39,349 bases of DNA, taken from the NCBI RefSeq assembly GCF_001401805.1, contig NZ_LKDW01000037.1:1-39349 (forward strand), given 5' to 3'. The stretch comes from Pseudoalteromonas sp. P1-25. GTDB lineage: Bacteria; Pseudomonadota; Gammaproteobacteria; Enterobacterales; Alteromonadaceae. The notes under the pieces were generated by a model. It was not told the origin of the DNA. It did not search any database and worked only from the letters and a program-made list of their open reading frames with translations. The position numbers were made by a program, and so were the translations under genes. The number at the start of each line of letters is the position of its first letter. Position 1 is the first letter of the stretch. Below, piece after piece: positions 1 to 8,244 of the stretch.

Positions 1-6
1 TAGTGT

Positions 7-82
<76 letters not shown>

Positions 83-128
83 TTTATTTAAATTAAATGT
101 TTTAAATGTTTAATTGCACTGTTTAAGT

Positions 129-204
129 GCCTCGATAGCTCAGTTGGTAGAGCAGAGGATTGAAAATCCTCGTGTCCCTGGTTCGATTCCGGGTCGAGGC
201 ACCA
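129..204 (+). tRNA. tRNA-Phe (anticodon GAA)
   Basis: The acceptor stem pairs GCCTCGA with TCGAGGC, followed by A and an encoded CCA. The anticodon stem GAGGA/TCCTC encloses loop TTGAAAA, giving anticodon GAA for phenylalanine. D-arm and T-arm consensus bases are present. It is the second gene of a short tRNA cluster and is followed at once by an intrinsic terminator. Confidence 0.97.
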
Positions 205-212
205 TTTATATT

Positions 213-245
213 AAAGCCCTGCATACACATGCAGGGCTTTTTTTT
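213..245 (+). terminator. Intrinsic terminator of the Thr-Phe tRNA transcript
   Basis: AAAGCCCTGCAT and ATGCAGGGCTTT form a perfect 12-bp stem around a 4-nt loop, followed by a run of T. It begins 9 nt after the tRNA-Phe CCA end. Confidence 0.92.
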
Positions 246-499
246 GCTTAAAATTTATTATGGACAAAAAAGTCCATATTAATTGGGTATATCCTCTCTT
301 TTTCTCCCTTGTTTGCATGCGCATAATGACCTCATCAAAAGGTTGGGTGCTGTTATTACTCACTCCATTTATTTACTCATCAATATGATTGATTTTAGTA
401 ATAAAATGCAGGGCACTTTTAGCCTAAATAATACTAATCCGCAAAAAAGATCACTTAATTAAGCGTATTGGTATAAGTAATTTAAAGCTGGAGCTAATT

Positions 500-1132
500 A
501 TGATCACGCAAATTGTTAAGTTTGATATTAAAGACGAGCACATCGCACAATTTAAAGTGCTACTAGAAGAAGACAAGCAAGGCGCTAAGGCCGAAACAGG
601 TCTTTTAGAGATGCGTTTATATCAAGATAAAAACGAGCCAGGCGTCTTTTTTGCTTATGAGCGTTTTGAAGATCAAAATGCAGTTGATTACCATGGCGCA
701 CAGGATTACACACAAACGTTATTAAATGCGCTGCCTGAAATTAGTCAATCGGCGCCAGAGGTCATGCTGCTTGAAAATACAGTGCCAGCTCCGCTGCATG
801 AGCGTAATACAAAAGTTATTAACCCTGAAGACGATATATGTATTGTGTTTTTTATTTTTAAGATTAAGCCAAGCTTTAAAAATAAAGTAATAGAACGTTT
901 TGCAACGCATGTAGAGCAAACGCGCAGCCAAGAGCCGGGTAACTTAGTGTTTGATTTATATAGTATTGAAAATAACGACGATACATTAGTTGTTTATGAA
1001 CATTGGCGCAATGAATCTGCGCTGTGGGACATTCACTTTAAGCAGCCGTACGCAGCCGAAACAAGCGAATTACTAGCACAAGCAGTTGTTGGCGATATGC
1101 AGCAATACATGAGCTTCGTTAAAGAAATTTAA
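500..1132 (+). CDS. Tandem ABM-domain protein (putative quinol monooxygenase-like)
   Basis: This 210-residue cytoplasmic protein appears to be two antibiotic-biosynthesis-monooxygenase (ABM, dimeric ferredoxin-like) domains in a row, at about residues 1-95 and 112-205. Each has the family pattern of a hydrophobic first strand (ITQIVKFDIK; CIVFFIFKIK), a long helix, a G-rich turn before a second strand (GLLEMRLYQD; GNLVFDLYSI) and a strand ending in E.W or E.F (YERFED; YEHWRN). Most ABM proteins, such as E. coli YgiN, carry one domain and dimerise; this one may form the pair within a single chain. GGAG lies 6 nt before the ATG. It stands alone between two terminators. The substrate cannot be told from the sequence. 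Confidence 0.75.
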   Translation: MITQIVKFDIKDEHIAQFKVLLEEDKQGAKAETGLLEMRLYQDKNEPGVFFAYERFEDQNAVDYHGAQDYTQTLLNALPEISQSAPEVMLLENTVPAPLHERNTKVINPEDDICIVFFIFKIKPSFKNKVIERFATHVEQTRSQEPGNLVFDLYSIENNDDTLVVYEHWRNESALWDIHFKQPYAAETSELLAQAVVGDMQQYMSFVKEI

Positions 1133-1167
1133 AGGTTTGTGTTTAACAATATAGCTTATCTCGTTTA

Positions 1168-1200
1168 GCAAATAGTGTATTACACGCTATTTGCTTTTTT
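1168..1200 (+). terminator. Intrinsic terminator after the ABM gene
   Basis: AGCAAATAG and CTATTTGCT form a 9-bp stem with an AT-rich apical part (TGTA/TACA) and a following T-run. It starts about 35 nt after the stop codon. Confidence 0.8.
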
Positions 1201-1354
1201 GTATAAATACCCTCCAAATTTCCTGCCGGTTTTTATAATAACTGACTATTATGTTAATTCATCGCAACGTATGTAATGTTATGTAAAGTAAGTTGAGCAA
1301 AATTTGCCAAAGTGCTTGAATTACATTCATAAATGGCAGTAATTTAGGTTAACT

Positions 1355-2770
1355 ATGATTTGGCAACATAAGCCAACTTTATTGGCACTCAGCTTAGTGT
1401 TGCTTGGTGGTTGTGCGGGCAACTTAAACCCGCAGCAGCGCCAACAAACACCAAGCGATATAGCAACCGCATGGCAACACGGCGCAGCACAAAATACACT
1501 TGCAGTAGAGCAGCAATGGCTACAAACATTAGAAAACCCCTACATTGAAAAGCTTGTTAATAAGGCGCTGAATAATAACCAAGCTTTGTTACAAAGTGCC
1601 TACGATGTACAAATACAAAAGCAACAATTAATAATTTCAGGCTCTGCGCTTTGGCCCGATCTTGATATATCTGGGCAAACTAGGCGTAGTAAAAACAATC
1701 GACCTGTAAGTTATGATAATGCTAGCTCTGTCACTCTAGAGCTAAGCTATGAAGTCGATGTGTGGGGCAAGTTATCTGATGCTAAACGCCAAGCCAACCT
1801 AAACTACTTGGCGCAACAAGCTAGTTTTGAGCAAGCCAAGCAGCAATTGGTGGCCGATGTGGTCACTGGCTGGTTTGATTTAGTCACCGCCCAGCAGTTG
1901 CTCGATTTATATAAACGCCGAGAAGAAAACGCGCAGCAAAACTTAGATATTATTGAATCGGGCTACCGCCAAGGTATTAATGAAGCACTCGATGTATATT
2001 TAGCCCGTAATGAGCTTAATAACGAGCGTACGCGTATTGCCAATCAGCAAGCCACGCTTGTAAGCGCGTCGCGTTCTTTAGAGCGCTTATTAGGCGGTTA
2101 CCCCAAAGGTGATATATCAGCAGAGGTTGAACTGCCTGTTTTTCTTGCGCCAATTAATATCGGTATTCCCTCTGAGCTTATAACCCGCAAGCCCCAACTG
2201 CGCGCAAGCTGGTACCAGTTATTAGCGAGCGATGCGGGCCTAGCCTTTGCACATAAGCAGCGCTTCCCTAGTTTAAACTTATCAGCAAGCGTGAGTGATA
2301 GCACCGATAGAGTGGGCGATTTATTCTCGCCATCAAGCTTAGCGTGGTCCTTATTAGGCAGTATCTCTGCGCCAATATTTAATGGTGGCCAGCTAAAAGC
2401 AAATGAAGAAATAGCGCGCTTAAATGCACAAAAACAAGAGCAAGCATATTTAGACACCTTGTACGATGCATTCAGTGATGTTGAAAATGCAATTACTCAG
2501 CAGCAGTCGCTGCAAGCCAGTTATAAAAGCACCCTAGAAGCACAAGAAAACGCCCTTGCAGCGGAGCAACTGTCGTTTGAGCAATACCAAAGTGGCTTAG
2601 TAACTTACACTACAGTGCTGGATGCACAGTCGCGCTCTTTTGATGCGCAAAGCTCACTCATAGAAACAAAAAACCAGCTAATTGCTAACCGAATAAACCT
2701 ATACGTTGCCCTTGGCGGCGATTTTAACGCCCCAACAAGCGAACCTAAGAGCAATAACGATGAAAACTAA
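1355..2770 (+). CDS. RND efflux outer-membrane lipoprotein (TolC/OprM/NodT family)
   Basis: This is the outer-membrane channel of a tripartite efflux pump; it forms the exit duct that docks to the adaptor encoded next. The 471-residue length fits the OprM/NodT group. The N-terminus is a lipoprotein signal with lipobox LLGGC, lipidated on Cys20; the +2 residue is Ala, so the protein should be sorted to the outer membrane. Two related halves of long amphipathic Q/A-rich helices and strands follow (outer membrane efflux protein repeats, roughly residues 55-250 and 270-455). It is the first gene of a three-gene operon and overlaps the adaptor by 11 bp. The Shine-Dalgarno is weak (TAGGT). The substrate is unknown, and no regulator gene lies beside it. 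Confidence 0.92.
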   Translation: MIWQHKPTLLALSLVLLGGCAGNLNPQQRQQTPSDIATAWQHGAAQNTLAVEQQWLQTLENPYIEKLVNKALNNNQALLQSAYDVQIQKQQLIISGSALWPDLDISGQTRRSKNNRPVSYDNASSVTLELSYEVDVWGKLSDAKRQANLNYLAQQASFEQAKQQLVADVVTGWFDLVTAQQLLDLYKRREENAQQNLDIIESGYRQGINEALDVYLARNELNNERTRIANQQATLVSASRSLERLLGGYPKGDISAEVELPVFLAPINIGIPSELITRKPQLRASWYQLLASDAGLAFAHKQRFPSLNLSASVSDSTDRVGDLFSPSSLAWSLLGSISAPIFNGGQLKANEEIARLNAQKQEQAYLDTLYDAFSDVENAITQQQSLQASYKSTLEAQENALAAEQLSFEQYQSGLVTYTTVLDAQSRSFDAQSSLIETKNQLIANRINLYVALGGDFNAPTSEPKSNNDEN

Positions 2771-4067
2771 ATCAGCAAAACTTTTAATTCCAGCCGTAGT
2801 GGTGGTGGCCACCATTTTAATTGTTATGTTTATTAAGGGTAACCCGCCTGAAGCAAAACGTTTTGGCTCACCCCCTAAAGCCACCGTGAGCGTATCGGTA
2901 AAAAAGATTGAGCCACAAGATTACTTAATTTTTATTGATAGCTATGGCACGGTAAAGCCACGTACTCAAAGTTTGTTAGTGGCTCAAGCATCTGGGCAAA
3001 TTAATAAAGTAAGTGATGATTTTAGAGAAGGCGGTTTTTTTGAAAAAGGCGATGTACTGCTACAGCTCGACGATAGAGATCATCAGGCTGAGGTCAAATC
3101 GGCGCAGGCAGCATTACTGACTGCAGAGCAAAGCTTATTAGAAGAAAAAGCCCGCGGCCAACAAGCTATTACTGATTGGAAGCGCTTAGGTGGCTCATCC
3201 CAAGCGAGCAGCTTAGTGCTTCGCGAGCCCCAACTAGCGGCTGCACAAGCACAAGTACTTTCAGCACAAGCCGCACTTGAAAAAGCACAGCTTGATTTAG
3301 AGCGCACCAAAATTACTGCGCCTTACGCTGGGCGTGTGCTTAGTCGTAATGTAGACCTTGGCCAAGTGGTAAGTGAAAACACGGAGCTTGCAACTATTTA
3401 TGCCATAGACAGCGTTGAAGTGCGCTTACCAATTAAAAATAAAGACCTTTCGTATATTAGTTTGCCAGAGCAATACAGAGATGGCAGTAAAAACCAAGCA
3501 GGCTCACTCGTTAAGTTTAAATCTGACTTAGTGGGCGAGCAAACATGGCAAGGACAAATAATACGCACTGAAGGCGCTATCGATGAAGATGCACAGCAAT
3601 TGTATATTGTTGCGCAGATAAATGACCCTTACAAAGCCACAGCAAATAACCAATACCCTATTAAAATTGGCCAATACATCACTGCGCAAATTAGCGGTAA
3701 AACAGTGCCTGATGCGTTAATAATCCCTAATAGTACTATTTACCAAGGCAGCTACGTGTATGTGGTTGAAGGGGGGCTGTTAAAGCGTAAAAACATTACG
3801 CTTGCATGGCAAAATGCTACACAAGCTATGATAAAAACAGGTCTTAATGCAGGCGATAAGTTAGTAATTACACCGCTTGGGCAAGTGAGCTCAGGCACAG
3901 CAGTAAGCATTTTAGGCGAAACTGATAAGCAAAATATGCGAGCAAAAGGCCCAGGAAAAGGTAAGCGTCCATCGCGTGAGCAGCTAGAAAAAAAAGCGCA
4001 AGAGCTGGGGATTAGTGTTCAAGAGCTAATACAAAAACGCCGCGCTGCACAAGGAGATAAGCCATGA
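2760..4067 (+). CDS. RND efflux periplasmic adaptor (HlyD/AcrA family)
   Basis: This is the membrane-fusion subunit that bridges the permease and the outer-membrane channel. I chose the start at ATG 2760 (MKTKSAK...), giving 435 residues, because an N-terminal anchor segment (about residues 6-24, LLIPAVVVVATILIV) follows directly; an upstream in-frame GTG/TTG-type start would put 18 polar residues ahead of it. Next come a lipoyl/barrel-sandwich half-motif (GQINKV...DVLLQLDD), an Ala/Gln-rich coiled-coil hairpin (about residues 105-175), the second lipoyl half (APYAGRVLSRNVDLGQVV) and beta-barrel domains. The C-terminal 40 residues are very basic (GKGKRPSREQLEKKAQ), which is unusual for the family. 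It overlaps the gene before by 11 bp and the gene after by 4 bp. Confidence 0.92.
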   Translation: MKTKSAKLLIPAVVVVATILIVMFIKGNPPEAKRFGSPPKATVSVSVKKIEPQDYLIFIDSYGTVKPRTQSLLVAQASGQINKVSDDFREGGFFEKGDVLLQLDDRDHQAEVKSAQAALLTAEQSLLEEKARGQQAITDWKRLGGSSQASSLVLREPQLAAAQAQVLSAQAALEKAQLDLERTKITAPYAGRVLSRNVDLGQVVSENTELATIYAIDSVEVRLPIKNKDLSYISLPEQYRDGSKNQAGSLVKFKSDLVGEQTWQGQIIRTEGAIDEDAQQLYIVAQINDPYKATANNQYPIKIGQYITAQISGKTVPDALIIPNSTIYQGSYVYVVEGGLLKRKNITLAWQNATQAMIKTGLNAGDKLVITPLGQVSSGTAVSILGETDKQNMRAKGPGKGKRPSREQLEKKAQELGISVQELIQKRRAAQGDKP

Positions 4068-7000
4068 TCGCTTGGTTTACAAAAAACCACGTAGCGGCAA
4101 ACTTGTTACTCGTCACTTTACTGTTATCGGGTTTATTTAGTTTATCGACTCAAATACCGCTTGAGGTGTTTCCATCGTTTGAAACAGATCGCATAAGTGT
4201 AAGCGTTACTTTGCGAGGCTCAACCCCAGAAGATGTAGAGCAAGGGGTAACTATTCGAATAGAAGAAGCTGTTCAAGATTTAGAAGGTATAGAGCAAATT
4301 TCTAGCCGCTCATCTGAGGGCTCTGCGTCAGTAACCATAGAAGTTGAAAGTGGCTACGACCCACGCGAATTATTAGCCGATATAAAAAGCCGTGTAGATG
4401 CTATAAATACCTTTCCGGCGGATGCTGAAAAGCCCATTGTGGCGCTTGCCGAGCGAAAACGTGAAGTAATAGCTGTTACCGTAGCGAGCGATTACGGTGA
4501 AAAAGAAACCTTAGAATACGCCGAGCAAGTACGCGACGATATTTTACGCCTTCCTAATGTAACGCAGGTTGAGCTAAGTGGTGTAAGAGATTACGAGCTC
4601 GCCATAGAAGTAAGCCAAGACACCCTTCGCCAATACAATTTAACCCTTGCGCAAATATCTACTGCTGTGGCTAAGTCGAGCTCTGATATTTCGGCTGGTA
4701 ATTTAAAAACGCAAGGGGGCGATGTACTTATAAGCTCAAAAGGGCAAGCTTACCGAAAAGATGAATTTGCTAACATTGTAGTTAAAAATCAAAGCGACGG
4801 TACAGTAATACGTTTAGGTGATATAGCAAACATCAATGATGACTTTGAAGAGACCCCAGTACGTACACGCTTTAATGGTAAACAGGCGGCCTTTATAGAT
4901 GTATACCGCATAGGGCCGCAAAGTGCGATAGATGTCGCAGATGATGTAAAAAACTACATAGAGTCCAAGCAAAGCTCGCTACCACAAGGTTTTGAATTAA
5001 GTTACTGGGATGACGACTCTCAGGTTGTAAAAAGCCGTATTGCTACGCTAACAAGTAGCGCCCTACAAGGGGGGATTTTAGTACTGGCTTTGCTAACTCT
5101 ATTTTTACGCCCAGCTATCGCATTTTGGGTGTTTATTGGTATTCCGGTTTCGTTTATGGGCGCATTTATTGCGATGCCTATTTTTGGTGTAACCCTTAAT
5201 ATTATGAGCTTATTTGGCTTTATTTTAGTACTAGGTATTGTAGTGGACGATGCCATAGTAACGGGGGAGAACGTTTATACCCATTTAAAAACCGCAGAGT
5301 CGGGCGAGCAAGCCGCCATTTTAGGCACGCAAGAAGTAGCAACCCCTGTTACCTTTGGCGTACTAACAACCGTAGCGGCCTTTTTACCTTTAGCATTTAT
5401 TGAAGGCGCACGGGGTGCCTTGTTTGCACAAATTCCGGTGGTGGTTATTCCGGTATTACTGTTCTCATTAATTGAGTCTAAGTTTGTGCTGCCAGCTCAT
5501 TTAAAGTACATAAAACTTCGTAATCAAAAAACAAAATCTTCAAAGCTTGAAGTACTTCAGCAGCGTTTTGCAGACGGATTTGAAAGCGCTATTTTAAAAT
5601 ACTACCAGCCCATTTTAGCTAAAGCATTGCGCTATAAATTAGCAACGGTGAGTTTGTTTGTTGGTGTGTTTTTTATAATTTTAACTTTAATAACCAGTGG
5701 TTGGACTAAGTTTGTATTTTTTCCACGTATCCCAAGCGAAACCGTAAGAGTAACATTAACCTTGCCAACAGGCACGCCGTTTGAAGTGACCAATAAGTAT
5801 GTAATGGATATGTCGCAAAAAGCGCAGTTATTGCAAGACAAATACCGCGATGAAGATACCGGCGAAAGCGTTATATTAAATATTTTAGCCTCAACCGGCG
5901 GGCGTGGCGGTGTGTCTAACTCAGGTAGTGTGCGCTTTGAAATAACCCCAGCAGAGAGCCGCGACTCAGACATTGGCTCACGCGAGCTGGTAAGTGAGTG
6001 GCGCGATTTAATAGGAATTATTCCTGGCGCCGAAAGCGTCACCTTTAGGGCCGAAATAGGACGCAGCTCAGACCCTATAGATGTGCAGTTAAGTGGTACA
6101 TCGCTCGATACGCTACAAAAAATTGCCGAAAGCGTTAAAACGCGTTTAAGCACGTACCCAACCGTATTTGATATTGCCGATAGCATGTCTGATGGTAAAG
6201 AGGAATTGCAAATAGAGCTTACCGAGCAAGGCTTTGCTTTAGGCTTAAACCGAGTTGATGTAGCAAACCAAGTACGTAACTCGTTTTTTGGCTCGCAGGT
6301 GCAGCGTATACAACGCGGACGTGACGATGTACGTGTTATGGTACGCCTACCTATTGAAGAGCGCCGCTCTGTAGCCGACTTACAAAATATACTTATTACT
6401 ACGCCTACGGGCGGCTCGGTGCCACTTTCGCATGTAGCCACATTAATTGCAGGGCAAAGCCCATCTACTATTAACCGAATAGACCGCTACCGCACACTTA
6501 ACGTGACCGCCGACATAGAAAAAAGTAATACCAACATGACCGCGCTGCAAGCCGACCTAACTGAGTATTTAGATGAGCTAATGCAGCAATATCCAGGTGT
6601 TGATTACAAGCTAGAAGGTGAAGCTAAAGAGCAAAGAGAGTCGTTTGGCTCGCTTGCTTGGGCATTGTTATTTGTATTTTTTATTATTTATTCTCTATTA
6701 GCGATACCGCTTAAATCGTACATGCAGCCAATTATTGTAATGAGCGTAATACCGTTTGGCATGATTGGTGCCGTGGTTGGGCATTGGGTCATGGGCATGG
6801 ATTTAACCATTATGAGTTTGTTAGGTATGCTTGCACTCATTGGTGTTGTGGTAAATGACTCGCTGGTTTTAGTTGATTTTATTAATAAAAAATGCAGTGA
6901 AGGCGGCAAAATTATTGATGCGGTTAAACTTGCAGGGGCTGCACGTTTTCGCCCAGTAATGCTAACCAGTTTAACCACCTTTATTGGTTTAATGCCGCTA

Positions 7001-7147
7001 CTATTTGAAAAGGCGACACAAGCACAGTTTTTAATTCCAATGGCAGTAAGCCTTGGCTTTGGTATTGTGTTTGCTACGTTTATTACACTTATATTAGTGC
7101 CAGTAAACTATATGCTGATGGAGCGCTTTCAAAGTTGGTTTAGATAA
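4064..7147 (+). CDS. RND efflux permease (AcrB/HAE1-type superfamily)
   Basis: This inner-membrane proton-driven drug/solute transporter of 1027 residues is the usual RND length: an N-terminal TM, a large periplasmic porter loop, TM2-6, a second loop, then TM7-12. TM4 carries the proton-relay pair Asp395-Asp396 (GIVVDDAIVTGENV), matching AcrB Asp407/Asp408. In TM10, where AcrB has Lys940 in GLSAKNAIL, this protein reads GVVVNDSLVLVDF, so the Lys is replaced by Asn next to an Asp. That pattern also occurs in RND groups other than classical AcrB, so it is a subfamily marker and not damage. The ATGA overlap with the adaptor implies translational coupling. No clear terminator follows; the next feature is the convergent 6S RNA gene. 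Confidence 0.94.
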   Translation: MIAWFTKNHVAANLLLVTLLLSGLFSLSTQIPLEVFPSFETDRISVSVTLRGSTPEDVEQGVTIRIEEAVQDLEGIEQISSRSSEGSASVTIEVESGYDPRELLADIKSRVDAINTFPADAEKPIVALAERKREVIAVTVASDYGEKETLEYAEQVRDDILRLPNVTQVELSGVRDYELAIEVSQDTLRQYNLTLAQISTAVAKSSSDISAGNLKTQGGDVLISSKGQAYRKDEFANIVVKNQSDGTVIRLGDIANINDDFEETPVRTRFNGKQAAFIDVYRIGPQSAIDVADDVKNYIESKQSSLPQGFELSYWDDDSQVVKSRIATLTSSALQGGILVLALLTLFLRPAIAFWVFIGIPVSFMGAFIAMPIFGVTLNIMSLFGFILVLGIVVDDAIVTGENVYTHLKTAESGEQAAILGTQEVATPVTFGVLTTVAAFLPLAFIEGARGALFAQIPVVVIPVLLFSLIESKFVLPAHLKYIKLRNQKTKSSKLEVLQQRFADGFESAILKYYQPILAKALRYKLATVSLFVGVFFIILTLITSGWTKFVFFPRIPSETVRVTLTLPTGTPFEVTNKYVMDMSQKAQLLQDKYRDEDTGESVILNILASTGGRGGVSNSGSVRFEITPAESRDSDIGSRELVSEWRDLIGIIPGAESVTFRAEIGRSSDPIDVQLSGTSLDTLQKIAESVKTRLSTYPTVFDIADSMSDGKEELQIELTEQGFALGLNRVDVANQVRNSFFGSQVQRIQRGRDDVRVMVRLPIEERRSVADLQNILITTPTGGSVPLSHVATLIAGQSPSTINRIDRYRTLNVTADIEKSNTNMTALQADLTEYLDELMQQYPGVDYKLEGEAKEQRESFGSLAWALLFVFFIIYSLLAIPLKSYMQPIIVMSVIPFGMIGAVVGHWVMGMDLTIMSLLGMLALIGVVVNDSLVLVDFINKKCSEGGKIIDAVKLAGAARFRPVMLTSLTTFIGLMPLLFEKATQAQFLIPMAVSLGFGIVFATFITLILVPVNYMLMERFQSWFR

Positions 7148-7282
7148 ATACCGAAATGTGTTCTAGGGCTAAGCTGTGGTTGATTAATGTCAAGTGCAGC
7201 TTTTTTTTGCCAAAAATTATAAAAATAATGTACGAAGGTATAGTAAAAAATGATTAGGTAATAAGAGGGAATATAAAAATAA

Positions 7283-7469
7283 GAAGGTGTTCCCCAAGCG
7301 TGTGGTGTCCGGCGTCAGTCCTGAAACCAGAAGGTTTCAGGGCGGAAAGCTGCGGTCTACCGTAGGCTTCTCGGTACATGCCGAGCTTGCACAATAGTAG
7401 ACGAACAGAAATCCTGGTATAAAATTTATCGGCTCAGGGACTTAACCAAACTCCGACACCCCAGGGAAC
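7283..7469 (-). ncRNA. ssrS: 6S RNA
   Basis: Read on the minus strand, this stretch matches the conserved parts of gammaproteobacterial 6S RNA, the promoter-mimicking RNA that binds sigma70-RNA polymerase in stationary phase. I recognise CCCTGAGCCGATA, then TTATACCA, a central AGCTCGGCATG/CCGAGAAGCC arm, and a closing stem in which GTTCCC and GGTGTC near the 5' end pair with GACACC and GGGAAC near the 3' end. The length of about 187 nt fits (E. coli 184). A TATACT -10 hexamer lies at 7476-7481, placing the 5' end near 7469; the -35 is poor. Ends are estimates. In E. coli ssrS sits between zapA and fau; neither gene is next to it here. Confidence 0.92.
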
Positions 7470-7663
7470 AAGTTCAGTATATAAGACATAATCCATTCCT
7501 TAAACCCCAAACGAAAAAAATTCAATCGTTCGAGCAGTTTTTGCCCGCTGGTAACGCGCTATTTACTTATCGTACTACTTTTTGAGCGGGATCATACAAT
7601 TAATTGGAGTTGCTTTTTATCGAGTGGTAGCATTGCCATAACTTGCAAAGCGAAGATATAAAC

Positions 7664-8218
7664 ATGAGCGACTTACCAGATTACCAAAAAGCCCAGCTGC
7701 TTTTGGAAAAAAACGAAATTTTTGTCTCACCGGCAGAAGCGCATGGTGTAATTAGCGGACTACTGGCCTGTGGTTTAAGTATTGATGATAAAGAATACTT
7801 AGGTCTATTAAGTGATGTATTTAATGATGGCCAAGCGTTTAGCAACGACTTAAAACAATTTTTTGGCACCATTTATAAGCAAGTCGTTGCTAGCTTTAAC
7901 GATGAAGCTTTTGCGTTTGATTTATTTTTACCAAGCGATGATGAAACTCTCATCGATCAAGCCAATGGCCTCGTATCATGGGTTGCAGGGTTTATGCTTG
8001 GATTTGGTTTAAAACAAAAAGATTACGGTAAGTTATCGGCGGATGTAAAAGAAGTGATTAGCGATTTTAGCGAAATTACACGTCTAGATACCATGTTTGA
8101 CGAAACCGAAGAAGACAGCCAAGCCCTTCATGAAGTGATTGAATATGTGCGTGTATCGGCATTGCTTTGTTTTGCCGAGCTAGGTAAAGAAAAAGCACCT
8201 AAAAAAACACTACATTAA
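7664..8218 (+). CDS. ygfB: YgfB, UPF0149 family protein
   Basis: This 184-residue acidic, all-helical protein of the UPF0149 (YgfB/YecA-like) family is the usual first gene of the ygfB-pepP-ubiH-ubiI operon. The family pattern is visible in the ISGLLACGL and GLVSWVAGFMLGFGL helices and in the C-terminal VIEYVRVSALLCFAEL. Its biochemical role is not settled for the family. I placed the start at ATG 7664 (MSDLPDYQ), which has GAAG 8 nt upstream and matches the usual N-terminus; a TTG seven codons upstream is less likely. It is separated from pepP by 26 nt and from the divergent 6S RNA promoter by about 190 nt. Confidence 0.9.
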   Translation: MSDLPDYQKAQLLLEKNEIFVSPAEAHGVISGLLACGLSIDDKEYLGLLSDVFNDGQAFSNDLKQFFGTIYKQVVASFNDEAFAFDLFLPSDDETLIDQANGLVSWVAGFMLGFGLKQKDYGKLSADVKEVISDFSEITRLDTMFDETEEDSQALHEVIEYVRVSALLCFAELGKEKAPKKTLH

Positions 8219-8244
8219 TTTAAAATATAACGGGTTGTTAAAGC

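Noticed and set aside
259..278. Palindrome TATGGAC-AAAAAA-GTCCATA after the tRNA terminator
   Set aside because: It could be an operator, but it is a single short palindrome 220 bp from the next gene with no second copy or linked promoter, so I do not call it a site.
5632..6441. 269-residue open frame on the minus strand
   Set aside because: It lies wholly inside the RND permease gene on the opposite strand, with a Ser/Thr/Arg-rich composition typical of antisense frames.
7470..7663. zapA gene between the 6S RNA and ygfB
   Set aside because: The gap is under 200 bp and has no frame resembling ZapA on either strand.
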